Below are positions 1 through 7,279 of a stretch of 19,194 nt of DNA, piece by piece. Every line of letters starts with the position of its first letter. Position 1 is the first letter of the stretch. A model generated the notes under the pieces. That model searched no databases, was not told the DNA's origin, and saw only the letters and a list, made by a program, of their open reading frames with translations. Source of the DNA: an uncultured Nitrosomonadales bacterium (GTDB lineage Bacteria; Pseudomonadota; Gammaproteobacteria; Burkholderiales; Gallionellaceae); NCBI GenBank assembly GCA_903934275.1, contig CAIZNF010000295.1, positions 1 to 19,194 on the forward strand, given 5' to 3'. A program made the position numbers and the translations under genes.

Positions 1-84
1 AGCAGGAAATGGAAAGCGTTTCCCATTGAGCATACAGTTTTACCGCGTAACCCCCAGCTTGCTTAATGATCCGAGACGAACTTA

Positions 85-387
85 CTATTTTATAACAGAT
101 GGAATAGTTGGTACATCGGCATGTTCCAACCGATAAAGCCAAGCCAACAGTTCGGCCACAGCCAAATAAAGCTGTGGTGGAATTTCCTGATCCAACTCGA
201 CTTTCATTAACAGTCCGACCAGATCCTCGGATTCATGCACATAAACGCCGTTTTGTTTGGCGCGTTCAATAATCGCCTGAGCGATCATGCCTCGCCCTTT
301 AGCTACAACTTTTGGTGCCCCCCCTTGATTTTTACCGTAGGTTAACGCGATGGCGACTTGTTGCGGCGAGAGTGTGGATTGCTTCAT
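85..387 (-). CDS. FlhB C-terminal-like protein (EscU/YscU/HrcU cytoplasmic domain)
   Basis: This 100-residue protein matches only the cytoplasmic export-switch domain of FlhB; there are no membrane segments. Visible family hallmarks are APKVVAKG at about residues 24-31 and QEIPPQLYLAVAELLAWLYRL near the C-terminus (written here as QEIPPQLY then LAVAELLAWLYRL). In full-length FlhB this domain self-cleaves at NPTH and switches export from hook to filament. Here the matching positions 7-10 read SPQQ, so autocleavage is not expected. The start overlaps the fliK stop as ATGA, which implies translational coupling. Free-standing FlhB-like proteins of this kind are common beside fliK; a role in substrate-specificity switching with FliK is inferred from that context. 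It is not a truncated flhB pseudogene as far as the sequence shows, because it has its own start and intact domain. Confidence 0.88.
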   Translation of the reverse strand: MKQSTLSPQQVAIALTYGKNQGGAPKVVAKGRGMIAQAIIERAKQNGVYVHESEDLVGLLMKVELDQEIPPQLYLAVAELLAWLYRLEHADVPTIPSVIK

Positions 388-1445
388 AATTTTTCCACCA
401 CGGCAGCGTTTAGTGCGATTCCTGCATCAGCCAGCGAGTTCTTGAGCTGTGGCAAGGCGCGATTAAATAAACCGACAGCTCCAGAATCCGTCGCATGCAG
501 TGTCAGCCGCAACCCGCTTTCGGCGAAGACCAAGCGCGCATGAACGTCGCCCAGTCTGGGTAGTGCCAGCTCAATTTCGGTACTCCACTGGCGTTCATCC
601 TGTTGCCGCCTGGGCTGATGCTCCGGTTGGCCCTGGATTTCCCATTGCATCTGCTGTCCGGGCCAGACTTGCCCCATCCACACCAGATGATGTTGCTCCA
701 GAGTATGCAATTGTTGCTGCACCAAATGCACCAATTCTTTCGCCACCGGCATGGCTGTATCACCGACAGACTTTGCCATGGCCTGCGTATTTGCAGAGTC
801 CTGCGCCCCCCTTTCCGGGAGACCGGGCATAACATTGGCGCTTGCAGCAACGCGTTGTTCGGCAGAAGTGAAAGATATATTTTTGCCAGTCAATAAGTTT
901 TGCGGCTCCTGCAATAATTGGCTCGTGCTGCGTTCACCTCGGACCCATTGCGCTTGATGCGATTCGTAGAACAGGCCGCTTTGGCCAAGCGCTTCACGCA
1001 GTCCATCGGCCAATAGTTTGGCATCTGGTATTTGCTGCGCAGCCGGCCAAACCGCCTTGTTGCCGAGTTGCTGAACAATCGGCCTTTCGAGCGGTAGATC
1101 CGCAAGATTGGAAAGCAAGCGTGCCGTAGCACCGATTTGCTCGGGTGTCGAAAGCGGATTGGTCGACGCGACCATGCCAAAAGTGATGCGCGGCTGTATC
1201 GCAAGAACTTCTAATTTTATTACATCACCGGTCTGGATATTGGCTGGCAGGCGCATCTGGAGCGTCTCTCCGGCGACTTGAACCTTGAATAATCCTTCGC
1301 TTATTTTGGATTGAACTTCCCCCTGCAATTGCTGGCCGGGTTCGAGTTTGGTGACAGGAGCGGGCGTATCTTTGGCGGCCGCAATCAGGGGTTTCCCCGA
1401 ATTGGAAAGGACTTGAAGTGCGCTGATTATGTTGGCGGGTAGCAT
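384..1445 (-). CDS. fliK: Flagellar hook-length control protein FliK
   Basis: FliK is the secreted molecular ruler that measures the hook and triggers the FlhB switch from hook to filament export. The 353-residue product has the expected layout: a variable N-terminal and middle region rich in Gln, Ala and Leu, then a conserved C-terminal domain at about residues 265-345 containing LPRLGDVHARLVF, GLRLTLHATD and LPQLKNSLADAGIAL. The N-terminal part (about 35-95) has a beta-rich stretch of a type common in betaproteobacterial FliK. The chosen ATG has a GAGGAG stretch about 14 bases upstream, a long spacing; no better in-frame start is near. It lies 348 bp downstream of fliT, a gap created largely by a mobile-element insertion, and overlaps the following flhB-like gene by 4 bp. 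Transcription from the fliS promoter would have to pass through the inserted element. Confidence 0.9.
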   Translation of the reverse strand: MLPANIISALQVLSNSGKPLIAAAKDTPAPVTKLEPGQQLQGEVQSKISEGLFKVQVAGETLQMRLPANIQTGDVIKLEVLAIQPRITFGMVASTNPLSTPEQIGATARLLSNLADLPLERPIVQQLGNKAVWPAAQQIPDAKLLADGLREALGQSGLFYESHQAQWVRGERSTSQLLQEPQNLLTGKNISFTSAEQRVAASANVMPGLPERGAQDSANTQAMAKSVGDTAMPVAKELVHLVQQQLHTLEQHHLVWMGQVWPGQQMQWEIQGQPEHQPRRQQDERQWSTEIELALPRLGDVHARLVFAESGLRLTLHATDSGAVGLFNRALPQLKNSLADAGIALNAAVVEKL

Positions 1446-1592
1446 TGCGGTATGACCATCTCCTCGTCAGGTTTGGCAGATGCCAGCCCGGTTTTCGAGC
1501 ACAGCAAGCTTCTTCCCTCTAAGCTATTCCCTCGCAAAAAAGGCTCGATATGGCATGCGGAACGCACCTTGCGGATTCCTGATCTGCCTTAT

Positions 1593-1793
1593 GGGGGTCT
1601 CTATAAATTCAAAACCCTGATGAACTAGCTAGCCATTCCACTAAGTTGTCAAACAACGCCAACTAAGTGGCTGGTTATAAGCGAGACAAGGCGCGAATAA
1701 AAAATTGCGACGACGCATATGCCTGATATGTTAGGAGTAATTTTTTATGAGCAACGCAGTATCGTGACGGGGTTTGGATTTATAGAGATCCCC
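1593..1793. mobile_element. MITE-like element with 25-bp terminal inverted repeats and TTAT target duplication
   Basis: This 201-bp non-coding element starts GGGGGTCTCTATAAATTC, and the reverse complement of its right end starts GGGGATCTCTATAAATCC; the 25-bp ends match at 22 positions. It is flanked by TTAT at 1589-1592 and 1794-1797, which reads as a 4-bp target duplication. It encodes no transposase. A second, partial copy begins at 18909 and shares the internal stretch TAAGCGAGACAAGGCGCGA and the right-side motif GCAACGCAGTAT. This copy carries an extra 48-bp hairpin repeat at 1630-1677 that the other copy lacks. A 4-bp duplication would suit mobilisation by an IS5-like transposase, but I cannot identify the parent IS. 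Confidence 0.82.
1630..1677 (+). repeat. 48-bp structured hairpin repeat, copy 1
   Basis: This copy begins TAGCCATTCCACTAAG and ends AAGTGGCTGGTTA. It folds as a 6-bp outer stem (TAGCCA with TGGTTA), a small internal loop, an 11-position inner stem with a conserved A/A mismatch, and an 11-nt loop. Copies 2 (13972-14019) and 3 (6662-6709, minus) have the same length and fold, with paired changes in the inner stem. It is inserted inside the MITE-like element, because the second MITE copy lacks it. Confidence 0.85.
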
Positions 1794-2120
1794 TTATGTC
1801 CCGCCGTATGTATGCTGCAACCGCTGCTCCTGGCGATTGCTTTGTATGATGCGTTGCAACTGCCCCATCCACTCCACAGTGCGGCTGCGGATATCAGCAT
1901 CGTTCGCGAGAATTTTCTTGATGAGTCGAATCTTGGCCTGCCGGGATGGCTCGTCCAGCACCGCCACCGCATCCGCGGGCTTCATGGCGGCAACATGCAG
2001 ACTGCATCGCTGTTCGAGGTCAATCAGCTGATCCCATTCGCCCTGTACGGCTGCCTCGCGCATCTGTTCGGTCAGCACGGATAGCGATTCGTAATTTGAG
2101 ATGACTTGGTTGCCGTTCAT
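1794..2120 (-). CDS. fliT: FliT-like flagellar export chaperone
   Basis: This small, mainly helical protein of 108 residues follows fliS directly and has FliT-type features: an N-terminal helix YESLSVLTEQMREAA, the motif EWDQLIDLEQR at about 28-38, and a charged helix IRLIKKILANDADIR. FliT proteins bind the FliD cap protein and deliver it to the export apparatus; in enterobacteria they also inhibit FlhDC. Sequence conservation is weak in this family, so position is part of the evidence. The start lies 1 bp after the fliS stop, within a GGGG-rich ribosome-binding stretch inside fliS. The TAA stop lies in the TTAT target duplication of the adjacent MITE-like element, so the insertion landed exactly at the stop and left the protein intact. 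Confidence 0.8.
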   Translation of the reverse strand: MNGNQVISNYESLSVLTEQMREAAVQGEWDQLIDLEQRCSLHVAAMKPADAVAVLDEPSRQAKIRLIKKILANDADIRSRTVEWMGQLQRIIQSNRQEQRLQHTYGGT

Positions 2121-2121
2121 T

Positions 2122-2685
2122 TCATTTACCCCTTCCGTATGCCAACTGAATTTTTTTATTTACCGCATTTTGCTGTGCGGGTGCGGATTCAAGACCAGTC
2201 GTTGGCTGAGTTTCTGCCGGCATTGCCAATCCTGCGCCCTCGGGGCGCAACAGCTTCTGTGAGGTTTTTTGCATATTTGTTGAGGTGGCAGCTACTGCAT
2301 TGGGCTGGCGTATGCTTTCCCAAGCGTCTTTCAAATCATTCAGCAGGCGGGCCACTTCATCCAATGCATCCATATCATTTTTCAAATTGGCGGTCAGCAG
2401 ACGCATACTCATGTATTTGTACAATGAAGACAGATTTTGAACCAATTCGCCGCCGACACTTTTGTCCAAGCTGGCGTTTAAACCTTCGTCAATAATGGCG
2501 ATGGCTTTAGAAATAGCAGAACCTCTGGCGGGAATATTCTTTTTCAGGATGCTGTTTTTGGCGTTGGCAACAGCCAACAGTGCGCCTTGGTACAGCATCG
2601 AAATCAGCTTGTGTGGGTCAGCCGCGCTTACGCCGGATTCGATTCCGACTTTTGCGTAAGTTTTAATTACAGAAGTAGTGTTCAT
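2122..2685 (-). CDS. fliS: Flagellar export chaperone FliS with C-terminal extension
   Basis: FliS binds the C-terminus of flagellin in the cytoplasm, prevents premature polymerisation and brings it to FlhA. Residues 1-128 carry the family pattern: an N-terminal tyrosine segment (TYAKVGIESGVSAADPHKLI), LYQGALLAVANAK, IDEGLNASLDKSVGGELVQNL (split as IDEGLNASLDK and GGELVQNL), and YKYMSMRLLTANLKND. The protein has 187 residues, about 50 more than usual; the extra tail is Ala-, Gln- and Pro-rich and looks disordered. The ATG has a strong GGGAGG site 8 bases upstream. It is the first gene behind the FliA-type promoter at 2868-2894, which fits a late flagellar gene. fliD, the usual upstream neighbour, is absent here. 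Confidence 0.92.
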   Translation of the reverse strand: MNTTSVIKTYAKVGIESGVSAADPHKLISMLYQGALLAVANAKNSILKKNIPARGSAISKAIAIIDEGLNASLDKSVGGELVQNLSSLYKYMSMRLLTANLKNDMDALDEVARLLNDLKDAWESIRQPNAVAATSTNMQKTSQKLLRPEGAGLAMPAETQPTTGLESAPAQQNAVNKKIQLAYGRGK

Positions 2686-2734
2686 GGTTGACCTCCCTTC
2701 GCTTCAATGTTCAAAATACCTTGCTCGTGCCGCT

Positions 2735-2760
2735 GCCGCGATATATTTGGGTTTCGCGGC
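2735..2760 (-). promoter_or_regulatory. Leader hairpin upstream of fliS
   Basis: A 7-bp perfect inverted repeat (GCCGCGA with TCGCGGC) separated by 12 nt lies in the roughly 170-nt leader between the FliA-type promoter and fliS. It could affect mRNA stability. There is no T-run on the transcribed strand, so a terminator is unlikely. The leader otherwise holds no convincing gene. Confidence 0.4.
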
Positions 2761-2867
2761 TAAAATTGCCCCTTTAAAGCTGCTTACGGCTTTACTGATT
2801 TTTATAAGCGGTATCTTGGTAGTTGTACCCTGATGATTTTCGTTTCCCCAAGCTACCTTCAGCACAG

Positions 2868-2894
2868 TTATCGGCAAAAGCCGAAATAACTTTA
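2868..2894 (-). promoter_or_regulatory. FliA (sigma-28) class 3 flagellar promoter for fliST-fliK-flhB'
   Basis: Read on the minus strand the site is TAAAGTTA, 11 bases, GCCGATAA. This matches the enterobacterial FliA consensus (TAAAGTTT-N11-GCCGATAA) at all but one position with exact spacing. It points at fliS about 183 bp downstream and would place fliS, fliT, fliK and the flhB-like gene under FliA control. The predicted start is near 2857-2861. Confidence 0.9.
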
Positions 2895-2956
2895 GTCTAT
2901 TACTAGTCATAGTGGCATCAATGAGTGGCAAGAATTCTGATGCGCAGCCAATCACC

Positions 2957-3013
2957 GTGGGAGCAGGCTCCAGTCCGCGAGCCACTAAATCGCGACCTGG
3001 AGGCCGCTCCTAC
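2957..3013. repeat. REP-like palindromic intergenic repeat
   Basis: A 57-bp imperfect palindrome runs from GTGGGAGCAGGCTCCAG to CTGGAGGCCGCTCCTAC, with an internal CGCGA/TCGCG pair. This is the GTAGGAGC type of palindrome scattered through many proteobacterial genomes. It lies between the divergent flagellar and response-regulator operons, upstream of both. The rest of the 2686-3134 gap holds the FliA promoter and the leader; no plus-strand promoter for the response-regulator operon could be assigned with confidence. Confidence 0.7.
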
Positions 3014-3134
3014 GCGGTGCTTTTGGTTCCGGCTTGTCCGGCTTAGGGAGCCCGTAAAAATCCACATACACCCAAAATACCGGAATACTGTAAAATCAAA
3101 TTTTCGAAAAATCTAGCCAGCATCAGGAGAAGCC

Positions 3135-3518
3135 TTGCAGAAACTCAATAGCATCAAAACGCTGCTCATCGTGGATGATAGCCGTGTGTCGCGTATGATG
3201 ATACGTACTTTTGTACTTGCCAAACACCCACAATGGATCATCATCGAAGCGGTTAGCGGCAATGAAGCTCTGGAAATTGTCGACCGCGACACGCCCAATT
3301 ATTGCACTATGGACATCAACATGCCGGGGATCATCGGCACCGAAGCGGCGGCGCAAATTCTTGTTAAATACCCCGGCATCCGCATTGCCGTTTTTTCCGC
3401 CAATATTCAGGAAAGCCACCAAACGCGCGCCGCCGAACTCGGCGCGCGGTTCGTCGCCAAACCTGTCACAGAAAAAAGTGTGGGGCAAGCACTCGAATTC
3501 TTTGAAAGCCAAAAATGA
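3135..3518 (+). CDS. Single-domain CheY-like response regulator
   Basis: The 127-residue protein is a lone receiver domain. It keeps the acidic pair D14-D15, phosphoacceptor D60 (in TMDINMPG), switch residue S88 (VFSAN) and the conserved lysine K109 (VAKPV). It has no DNA-binding or enzymatic output, so it should act by protein contact, as CheY does. The start is TTG, chosen because AGGAGA lies 5-10 bases upstream and no ATG gives a full-length domain. The stop overlaps the start of the CheC-like gene by 4 bp. I infer that the CheC-like protein dephosphorylates this regulator and that both control the downstream diguanylate cyclase. No histidine kinase is in the window. Confidence 0.92.
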   Translation: MQKLNSIKTLLIVDDSRVSRMMIRTFVLAKHPQWIIIEAVSGNEALEIVDRDTPNYCTMDINMPGIIGTEAAAQILVKYPGIRIAVFSANIQESHQTRAAELGARFVAKPVTEKSVGQALEFFESQK

Positions 3519-4126
3519 ATTCGCTGTCCGAATTGCAGCTTGACGCGCTTACCGAAATTTTCAACATCGGCGCAGGCCGCGCCGCATCCAGCCTGAGCGA
3601 GATTGTCGGCGATGAAGTAAAACTGTCCGTGCCACGCATCCAGCTTTATCAATCAACCGAAATAAACGCGGAAATTTTATCACTCAACAGCCCGCGCCTG
3701 GGCGCAGTAAAGCAAAACTTCAGCGGTCCATTCACTGCCGATGCCATGCTGCTGTTCACCGAAGAGCGCGCGATGGAAATCGTGCACGACATGATGGGCT
3801 CGCAGGTAAGCGTGGAGGATTTGGCAGAATTTGAGCAGGAAGCCATGTGCGAACTGGGCAATATCATATTGAATGCCTGCCTTTCCTCCATGGCAGACAT
3901 ACTCAAGCTCACGCTGAACAGCTCACTGCCGGTTTATTCCGTTGGCGAAACAGATGCGGTTCTGCGGCAAATTATCGCGGATGCGAATCAACCCGCCATG
4001 CTGGTACTGCATATTGACTTGGCTATCGAAAAACGCCTGTCACAGGGCTATCTGGTGTTTCTGCTAAGCTCCTCGTCCCTGCGGGAGCTTCTGACCCATA
4101 TCGACCGTTTCATCTCCAGCATCTGA
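3515..4126 (+). CDS. CheC-family phosphatase (CheY-P phosphatase)
   Basis: CheC proteins hydrolyse the aspartyl phosphate of CheY-like regulators. Two copies of the active-site pattern [D/S]x3Ex2Nx22P are present with exact spacing: D10, E14, N17, P40 in the first half and E, E, N, P around residues 109-138 in the second (EAMCELGN then 22 residues to P). Both sites therefore look competent, as in bifunctional CheC. Length 203 is normal for the family. It is translationally coupled (ATGA) to the receiver gene upstream and followed after 13 bp by the PAS-GGDEF gene. Proteobacteria mostly use CheZ for CheY-P removal, so a dedicated CheC beside a single receiver suggests a separate circuit. FliN/FliY-type C-terminal sequence is absent, which argues against a flagellar switch protein. 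Confidence 0.88.
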   Translation: MNSLSELQLDALTEIFNIGAGRAASSLSEIVGDEVKLSVPRIQLYQSTEINAEILSLNSPRLGAVKQNFSGPFTADAMLLFTEERAMEIVHDMMGSQVSVEDLAEFEQEAMCELGNIILNACLSSMADILKLTLNSSLPVYSVGETDAVLRQIIADANQPAMLVLHIDLAIEKRLSQGYLVFLLSSSSLRELLTHIDRFISSI

Positions 4127-4139
4127 AAACCCGCCAAAC

Positions 4140-5120
4140 ATGAATTCCATTTCAACCGACAACACCTTTGCCTGGGAAGAAATCTGGGATGCAGTCAAAC
4201 TGGGCTTGATCCTGATTGACGGTGAAGGCAAGGTTTTACTGTGGAATGACTGGGTAGCAAAGCATAGCGGCATTCCAGCCGAATTCGCATTAAGCCACTC
4301 CCTTGAATCGTTGTTTCCCGACGGGCTGTCCGCCCCTTTCAAAACGGCCATCAGAAATGCTCTGTCGCACAAATTGCCAATTATCCTGTCCAACGCGCTG
4401 CATCGCTCGCCATTGCCGATTTATCCGTTGCCAATCACGCAACATGAGCAAAAACGCATGCAACAATCCATCACGATTACACCCATCAGCGTTAACGGAA
4501 AAGAACATCTTGGACTGATCCAGATTGCCGATGCCAGCATATCCGTCAAGCGCGAACGAGTACTGCAATCGCACTCAGAACGGCTCAGCATGGAGGCCAC
4601 TACGGACGGATTGACGGGCGCATACAACCGGCGCTTTTTCGACGAGCGTTTCGCCGCCGAATTTGGCCGCGCACAACGGCAAAATATTCCCCTCTCCCTG
4701 ATTATGCTCGACGTGGATTACTTCAAGCTCTACAACGACCACTATGGGCATCCTGCCGGCGACAAGGTGCTGATTTCCATCGTGAAGGCTCTCAAATCGC
4801 AATTGAACCGCCCCACCGACGTGGTGGTGCGCTATGGTGGCGAAGAGTTTTCGGTCATCCTGCCCGATTCAGAAATGGATGGCGGCCGGATAATTGCAGA
4901 GAAGTTGCGTGCTGCCGTTTCTGATTTAAAACTCCCGCACAGCCAATCGAAGACGGCCGATCATGTGACCATCAGTATTGGTGTAGCAGCCTATCAATCC
5001 GGCAGTACCGGCGATGCAACCAGGTTGCTGAAAACGGCGGACGCGGCTCTTTACGATGCCAAGCATAGCGGGCGAAACTGCGTGCGGCATTTTATTGCTT
5101 CGGAAGCGACCGCACCATAG
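4140..5120 (+). CDS. PAS-GGDEF diguanylate cyclase
   Basis: The 326-residue protein makes c-di-GMP from two GTP. Residues about 12-125 form a PAS-like sensory domain (LILIDGEGKVLLWNDWV is typical of its first strands). Residues about 160-318 form the GGDEF domain, opening with TDGLTGAYNRRFFDE, with metal-binding D in LDVDYFKLYNDHYGH and the active loop GGEEF at 233-237. An RxxD product-inhibition site (RPTD, 224-227) sits five residues before GGEEF, so feedback inhibition is expected. No transmembrane segment or signal peptide is seen; it should be cytoplasmic. It is the third gene of an operon with the CheY-like and CheC-like genes, which suggests that phosphorylation state feeds into c-di-GMP output. 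What the PAS domain senses cannot be told. Confidence 0.92.
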   Translation: MNSISTDNTFAWEEIWDAVKLGLILIDGEGKVLLWNDWVAKHSGIPAEFALSHSLESLFPDGLSAPFKTAIRNALSHKLPIILSNALHRSPLPIYPLPITQHEQKRMQQSITITPISVNGKEHLGLIQIADASISVKRERVLQSHSERLSMEATTDGLTGAYNRRFFDERFAAEFGRAQRQNIPLSLIMLDVDYFKLYNDHYGHPAGDKVLISIVKALKSQLNRPTDVVVRYGGEEFSVILPDSEMDGGRIIAEKLRAAVSDLKLPHSQSKTADHVTISIGVAAYQSGSTGDATRLLKTADAALYDAKHSGRNCVRHFIASEATAP

Positions 5121-5189
5121 ATTAAAAAGCAAATGGCTACGCGCAAATAGTGCTGGATTTCGTAACGAACCATCAACCTAAGGAACGTC

Positions 5190-6632
5190 ATGCCTTTACC
5201 AACACCCCCACGGAAAAAAACAGCCAAAGCAGCCAAATCGGTAAACAATACCGACACCAAACTGTTCGTGCTGGATACCAACGTATTGCTGCATGACCCG
5301 ACCAGCTTGTTCCGTTTTGAGGAACACGATATTTGCCTGCCGATGTTCGTGCTGGAAGAGTTGGACAACAAGAAAAAAGGTATGACCGAAGTGGCGCGTA
5401 ACGCGCGGCAGGCCAGCCGCTTTCTTGATGAAATCGTCAGCGATGCGCCGCACAAAATAGAGGAAGGCATCGCGCTGGATTCTGCGGCATATAAAAACTG
5501 CACAGGACGGCTGTTCCTACAAACCAGTTTCGTCAAATACGAATTGCCGCAAAATTTGGAACTGGGCAAAGCTGATAACGCGATTCTTGGTGTCGTCATC
5601 GGCTTGCAAACACAGCAGCCACAGCGCGCGGTGATCCTGGTCAGCAAGGACATCAACATGCGCATCAAAGCGCGCGCGCTGGGTCTTGAGGCACAGGATT
5701 ACTTTAACGACAAGGTGTTGGAAGACAGCGATTTGCTCTACACCGGCATATTGCCATTGCCACCGGATTTCTGGGACAGACACGGCAAAGACATGAAATC
5801 GTGGCAGAAGGAAGGCCACACTTATTACCAGATACGCGGCCCGCTATGCGCGGCGTTTTTCGTCAATCAATTCGTCTACAAAGAAGATGACACGCCGTTC
5901 TATGCCGTGGTTCTGGAACAAAGCGACCAGACCGCGCTGCTGCGCACCCTGACCGACTACACCCACAGCAAAAACAACGTATGGGGCATCACCGCGCGCA
6001 ACCGCGAACAGAATTTCGTGCTCAATCTTCTGATGGACCCGGAGATCGATTTCGTCACTTTGCTGGGGCAGGCAGGAACTGGGAAAACCCTGTTGACGCT
6101 GGCTGCGGGGTTATTGCAAACGCTGGAAACCAAACTGTATTCCGAAATCATCATCACCCGTGTGACTGTTCCGGTGGGTGAAGACATCGGCTTCCTGCCC
6201 GGCACCGAGGAAGAAAAAATGACACCGTGGATGGGCGCGCTGGAGGACAACCTCGATGTGCTGAACAAATCCGACGAGGAAGGCGGCGACTGGGGGCGTG
6301 CGGCCACACGCGATTTGATCCGCTCGCGCGTCAAGGTGAAATCGCTCAATTTCATGCGCGGCCGCACTTTTCTGAATAAATACCTGATCATCGATGAAGC
6401 GCAAAACCTCACGCCCAAGCAGATAAAGACGCTGGTGACGCGCGCCGGCCCAGGCACCAAGGTGGTATGCATGGGCAACATCGCGCAGATCGACACGCCC
6501 TACCTCACCGAGGGCAGCTCCGGCCTGACTTATGTGGTGGATCGCTTCAAAGGATGGGAACACGGTGGGCACGTCACCTTGCTGCGCGGCGAACGGTCGA
6601 GACTGGCGGATCATGCGGGCGAGGTGTTGTAA
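5190..6632 (+). CDS. PIN-PhoH family ATPase/ribonuclease
   Basis: The N-terminal PIN nuclease fold (about 24-165) keeps its four acidic residues: D29 (VLDTNVLLHD), E56 (VLEEL), D129 (ADNAILG) and D154 (SKDIN). The C-terminal PhoH ATPase (about 265-480) has Walker A GQAGTGKT at 293-300 and Walker B IIDEAQN around D402. This full-length, 480-residue two-domain form corresponds to YlaK-type PhoH2 proteins, described as RNA helicase/RNases in other bacteria; the substrate here is unknown. A good AAGGAA site precedes the ATG. The 69 bp after the cyclase gene show no terminator, so read-through from the upstream operon is possible. Downstream lie only repeats before msrB. Recognition is firm; physiological role is inferred. 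Confidence 0.92.
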   Translation: MPLPTPPRKKTAKAAKSVNNTDTKLFVLDTNVLLHDPTSLFRFEEHDICLPMFVLEELDNKKKGMTEVARNARQASRFLDEIVSDAPHKIEEGIALDSAAYKNCTGRLFLQTSFVKYELPQNLELGKADNAILGVVIGLQTQQPQRAVILVSKDINMRIKARALGLEAQDYFNDKVLEDSDLLYTGILPLPPDFWDRHGKDMKSWQKEGHTYYQIRGPLCAAFFVNQFVYKEDDTPFYAVVLEQSDQTALLRTLTDYTHSKNNVWGITARNREQNFVLNLLMDPEIDFVTLLGQAGTGKTLLTLAAGLLQTLETKLYSEIIITRVTVPVGEDIGFLPGTEEEKMTPWMGALEDNLDVLNKSDEEGGDWGRAATRDLIRSRVKVKSLNFMRGRTFLNKYLIIDEAQNLTPKQIKTLVTRAGPGTKVVCMGNIAQIDTPYLTEGSSGLTYVVDRFKGWEHGGHVTLLRGERSRLADHAGEVL

Positions 6633-6661
6633 TTGTAAAAACCAAAATACAGTTTTCCGCA

Positions 6662-6709
6662 TAACCAGCGACTTGGCTGGCGTCTTTTGGCAGCCTAGTC
6701 GAATGGCTA
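6662..6709 (-). repeat. 48-bp structured hairpin repeat, copy 3
   Basis: The minus strand reads TAGCCATTCGACTAGG and ends AAGTCGCTGGTTA. Length and fold match copies 1 and 2. Relative to those, the pair at positions 10 and 40 changes from C-G to G-C, keeping the stem. It lies 30 bp after the PIN-PhoH stop codon and may fall in the 3' end of that transcript. Confidence 0.85.
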
Positions 6710-6719
6710 GTAGTTACAT

Positions 6720-6841
6720 CAGATTCCACAGATTACGCCAGATTAAACCGCGTGATGAAATTGCATCTAAAGAGCTGTTGCCGAAGAAGCTATCAACGAC
6801 AGCGTCCAGAAAATCTGCGTGAATCTGCGTAATCTGCGGAC
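6720..6841. repeat. Inverted pair of CAGATT-unit repeats
   Basis: The left arm (6723-6747) holds three CAGATT units spaced 9-10 nt in the plus orientation. The right arm (6811-6840) holds three units in the opposite orientation (AATCTGCG). The CGCAGATTACGCAGATT type motif is a familiar intergenic repeat in proteobacteria. The roughly 65 bp between the arms shows no recognisable coding. The element fills most of the gap before msrB. Confidence 0.6.
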
Positions 6842-6873
6842 AAATAGCTTTTGTAAATAAGCGTTTTCATTCA

Positions 6874-7266
6874 ATGGACAAAATCGAAAAATCCGATGAC
6901 GAATGGCGTGAAGAACTCACGCCGGAGCAATATCAGGTGTGCCGCCAGTGCGGCACCGAACCGGCATTCAGCGGCGCATACTGCGATTGCCATGACGCGG
7001 GAATTTATCGCTGTGTGTGTTGCGGCAATGCGCTGTTTGATTCCGAAGCCAAATTTGATTCTGGTTCCGGCTGGCCGAGTTTTTGGCAACCGTATAAAGC
7101 GGAAAATGTTATGTCGCGCACCGACACCAGCCACGGCATGAAACGCGTGGAAATATGCTGCAAGCAATGCGGCGCGCACCTCGGGCATATATTCCCGGAC
7201 GGCCCGCCACCCACCAACCTGCGCTTTTGCATCAACTCCGCCGCGCTGGCGCTGGATAGAACCTGA
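6874..7266 (+). CDS. msrB: Peptide-methionine (R)-S-oxide reductase MsrB
   Basis: MsrB repairs the R form of methionine sulfoxide in oxidised proteins. The 130-residue protein is a single SelR domain: [10 protein letters not shown], two zinc-binding Cys pairs (C47/C50 and C96/C99), [18 protein letters not shown] and the catalytic cysteine C119 in RFCINS. The SGSGWPSF block has Ser where many MsrB enzymes have the resolving Cys (SGCGWPSF), so recycling probably uses another cysteine or reductant; extra cysteines occur near residues 23 and 37-39. No signal peptide is seen, so it is cytoplasmic. Only 13 bp separate it from yciB, so msrB-yciB-yciI are probably cotranscribed. Confidence 0.95.
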   Translation: MDKIEKSDDEWREELTPEQYQVCRQCGTEPAFSGAYCDCHDAGIYRCVCCGNALFDSEAKFDSGSGWPSFWQPYKAENVMSRTDTSHGMKRVEICCKQCGAHLGHIFPDGPPPTNLRFCINSAALALDRT

Positions 7267-7279
7267 TTACCACACCATT

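Noticed and set aside
1719..2084. Plus-strand frame opposite fliT
   Set aside because: It starts inside the MITE-like element and runs antisense to fliT; the translation looks like a shadow.
2704..2985. 93-codon minus-strand frame in the fliS leader
   Set aside because: It overlaps the FliA promoter and a palindromic repeat, has no good ribosome-binding site and no recognisable similarity.
5051..5668. Minus-strand frame spanning the cyclase end and the PIN domain
   Set aside because: It crosses two well-supported plus-strand genes and has no recognisable domain.
6532..6822. 96-codon plus-strand frame across the end of the PhoH gene and the following repeats
   Set aside because: It lies partly in another frame of PhoH and partly in hairpin and CAGATT repeats; no start signal or domain.
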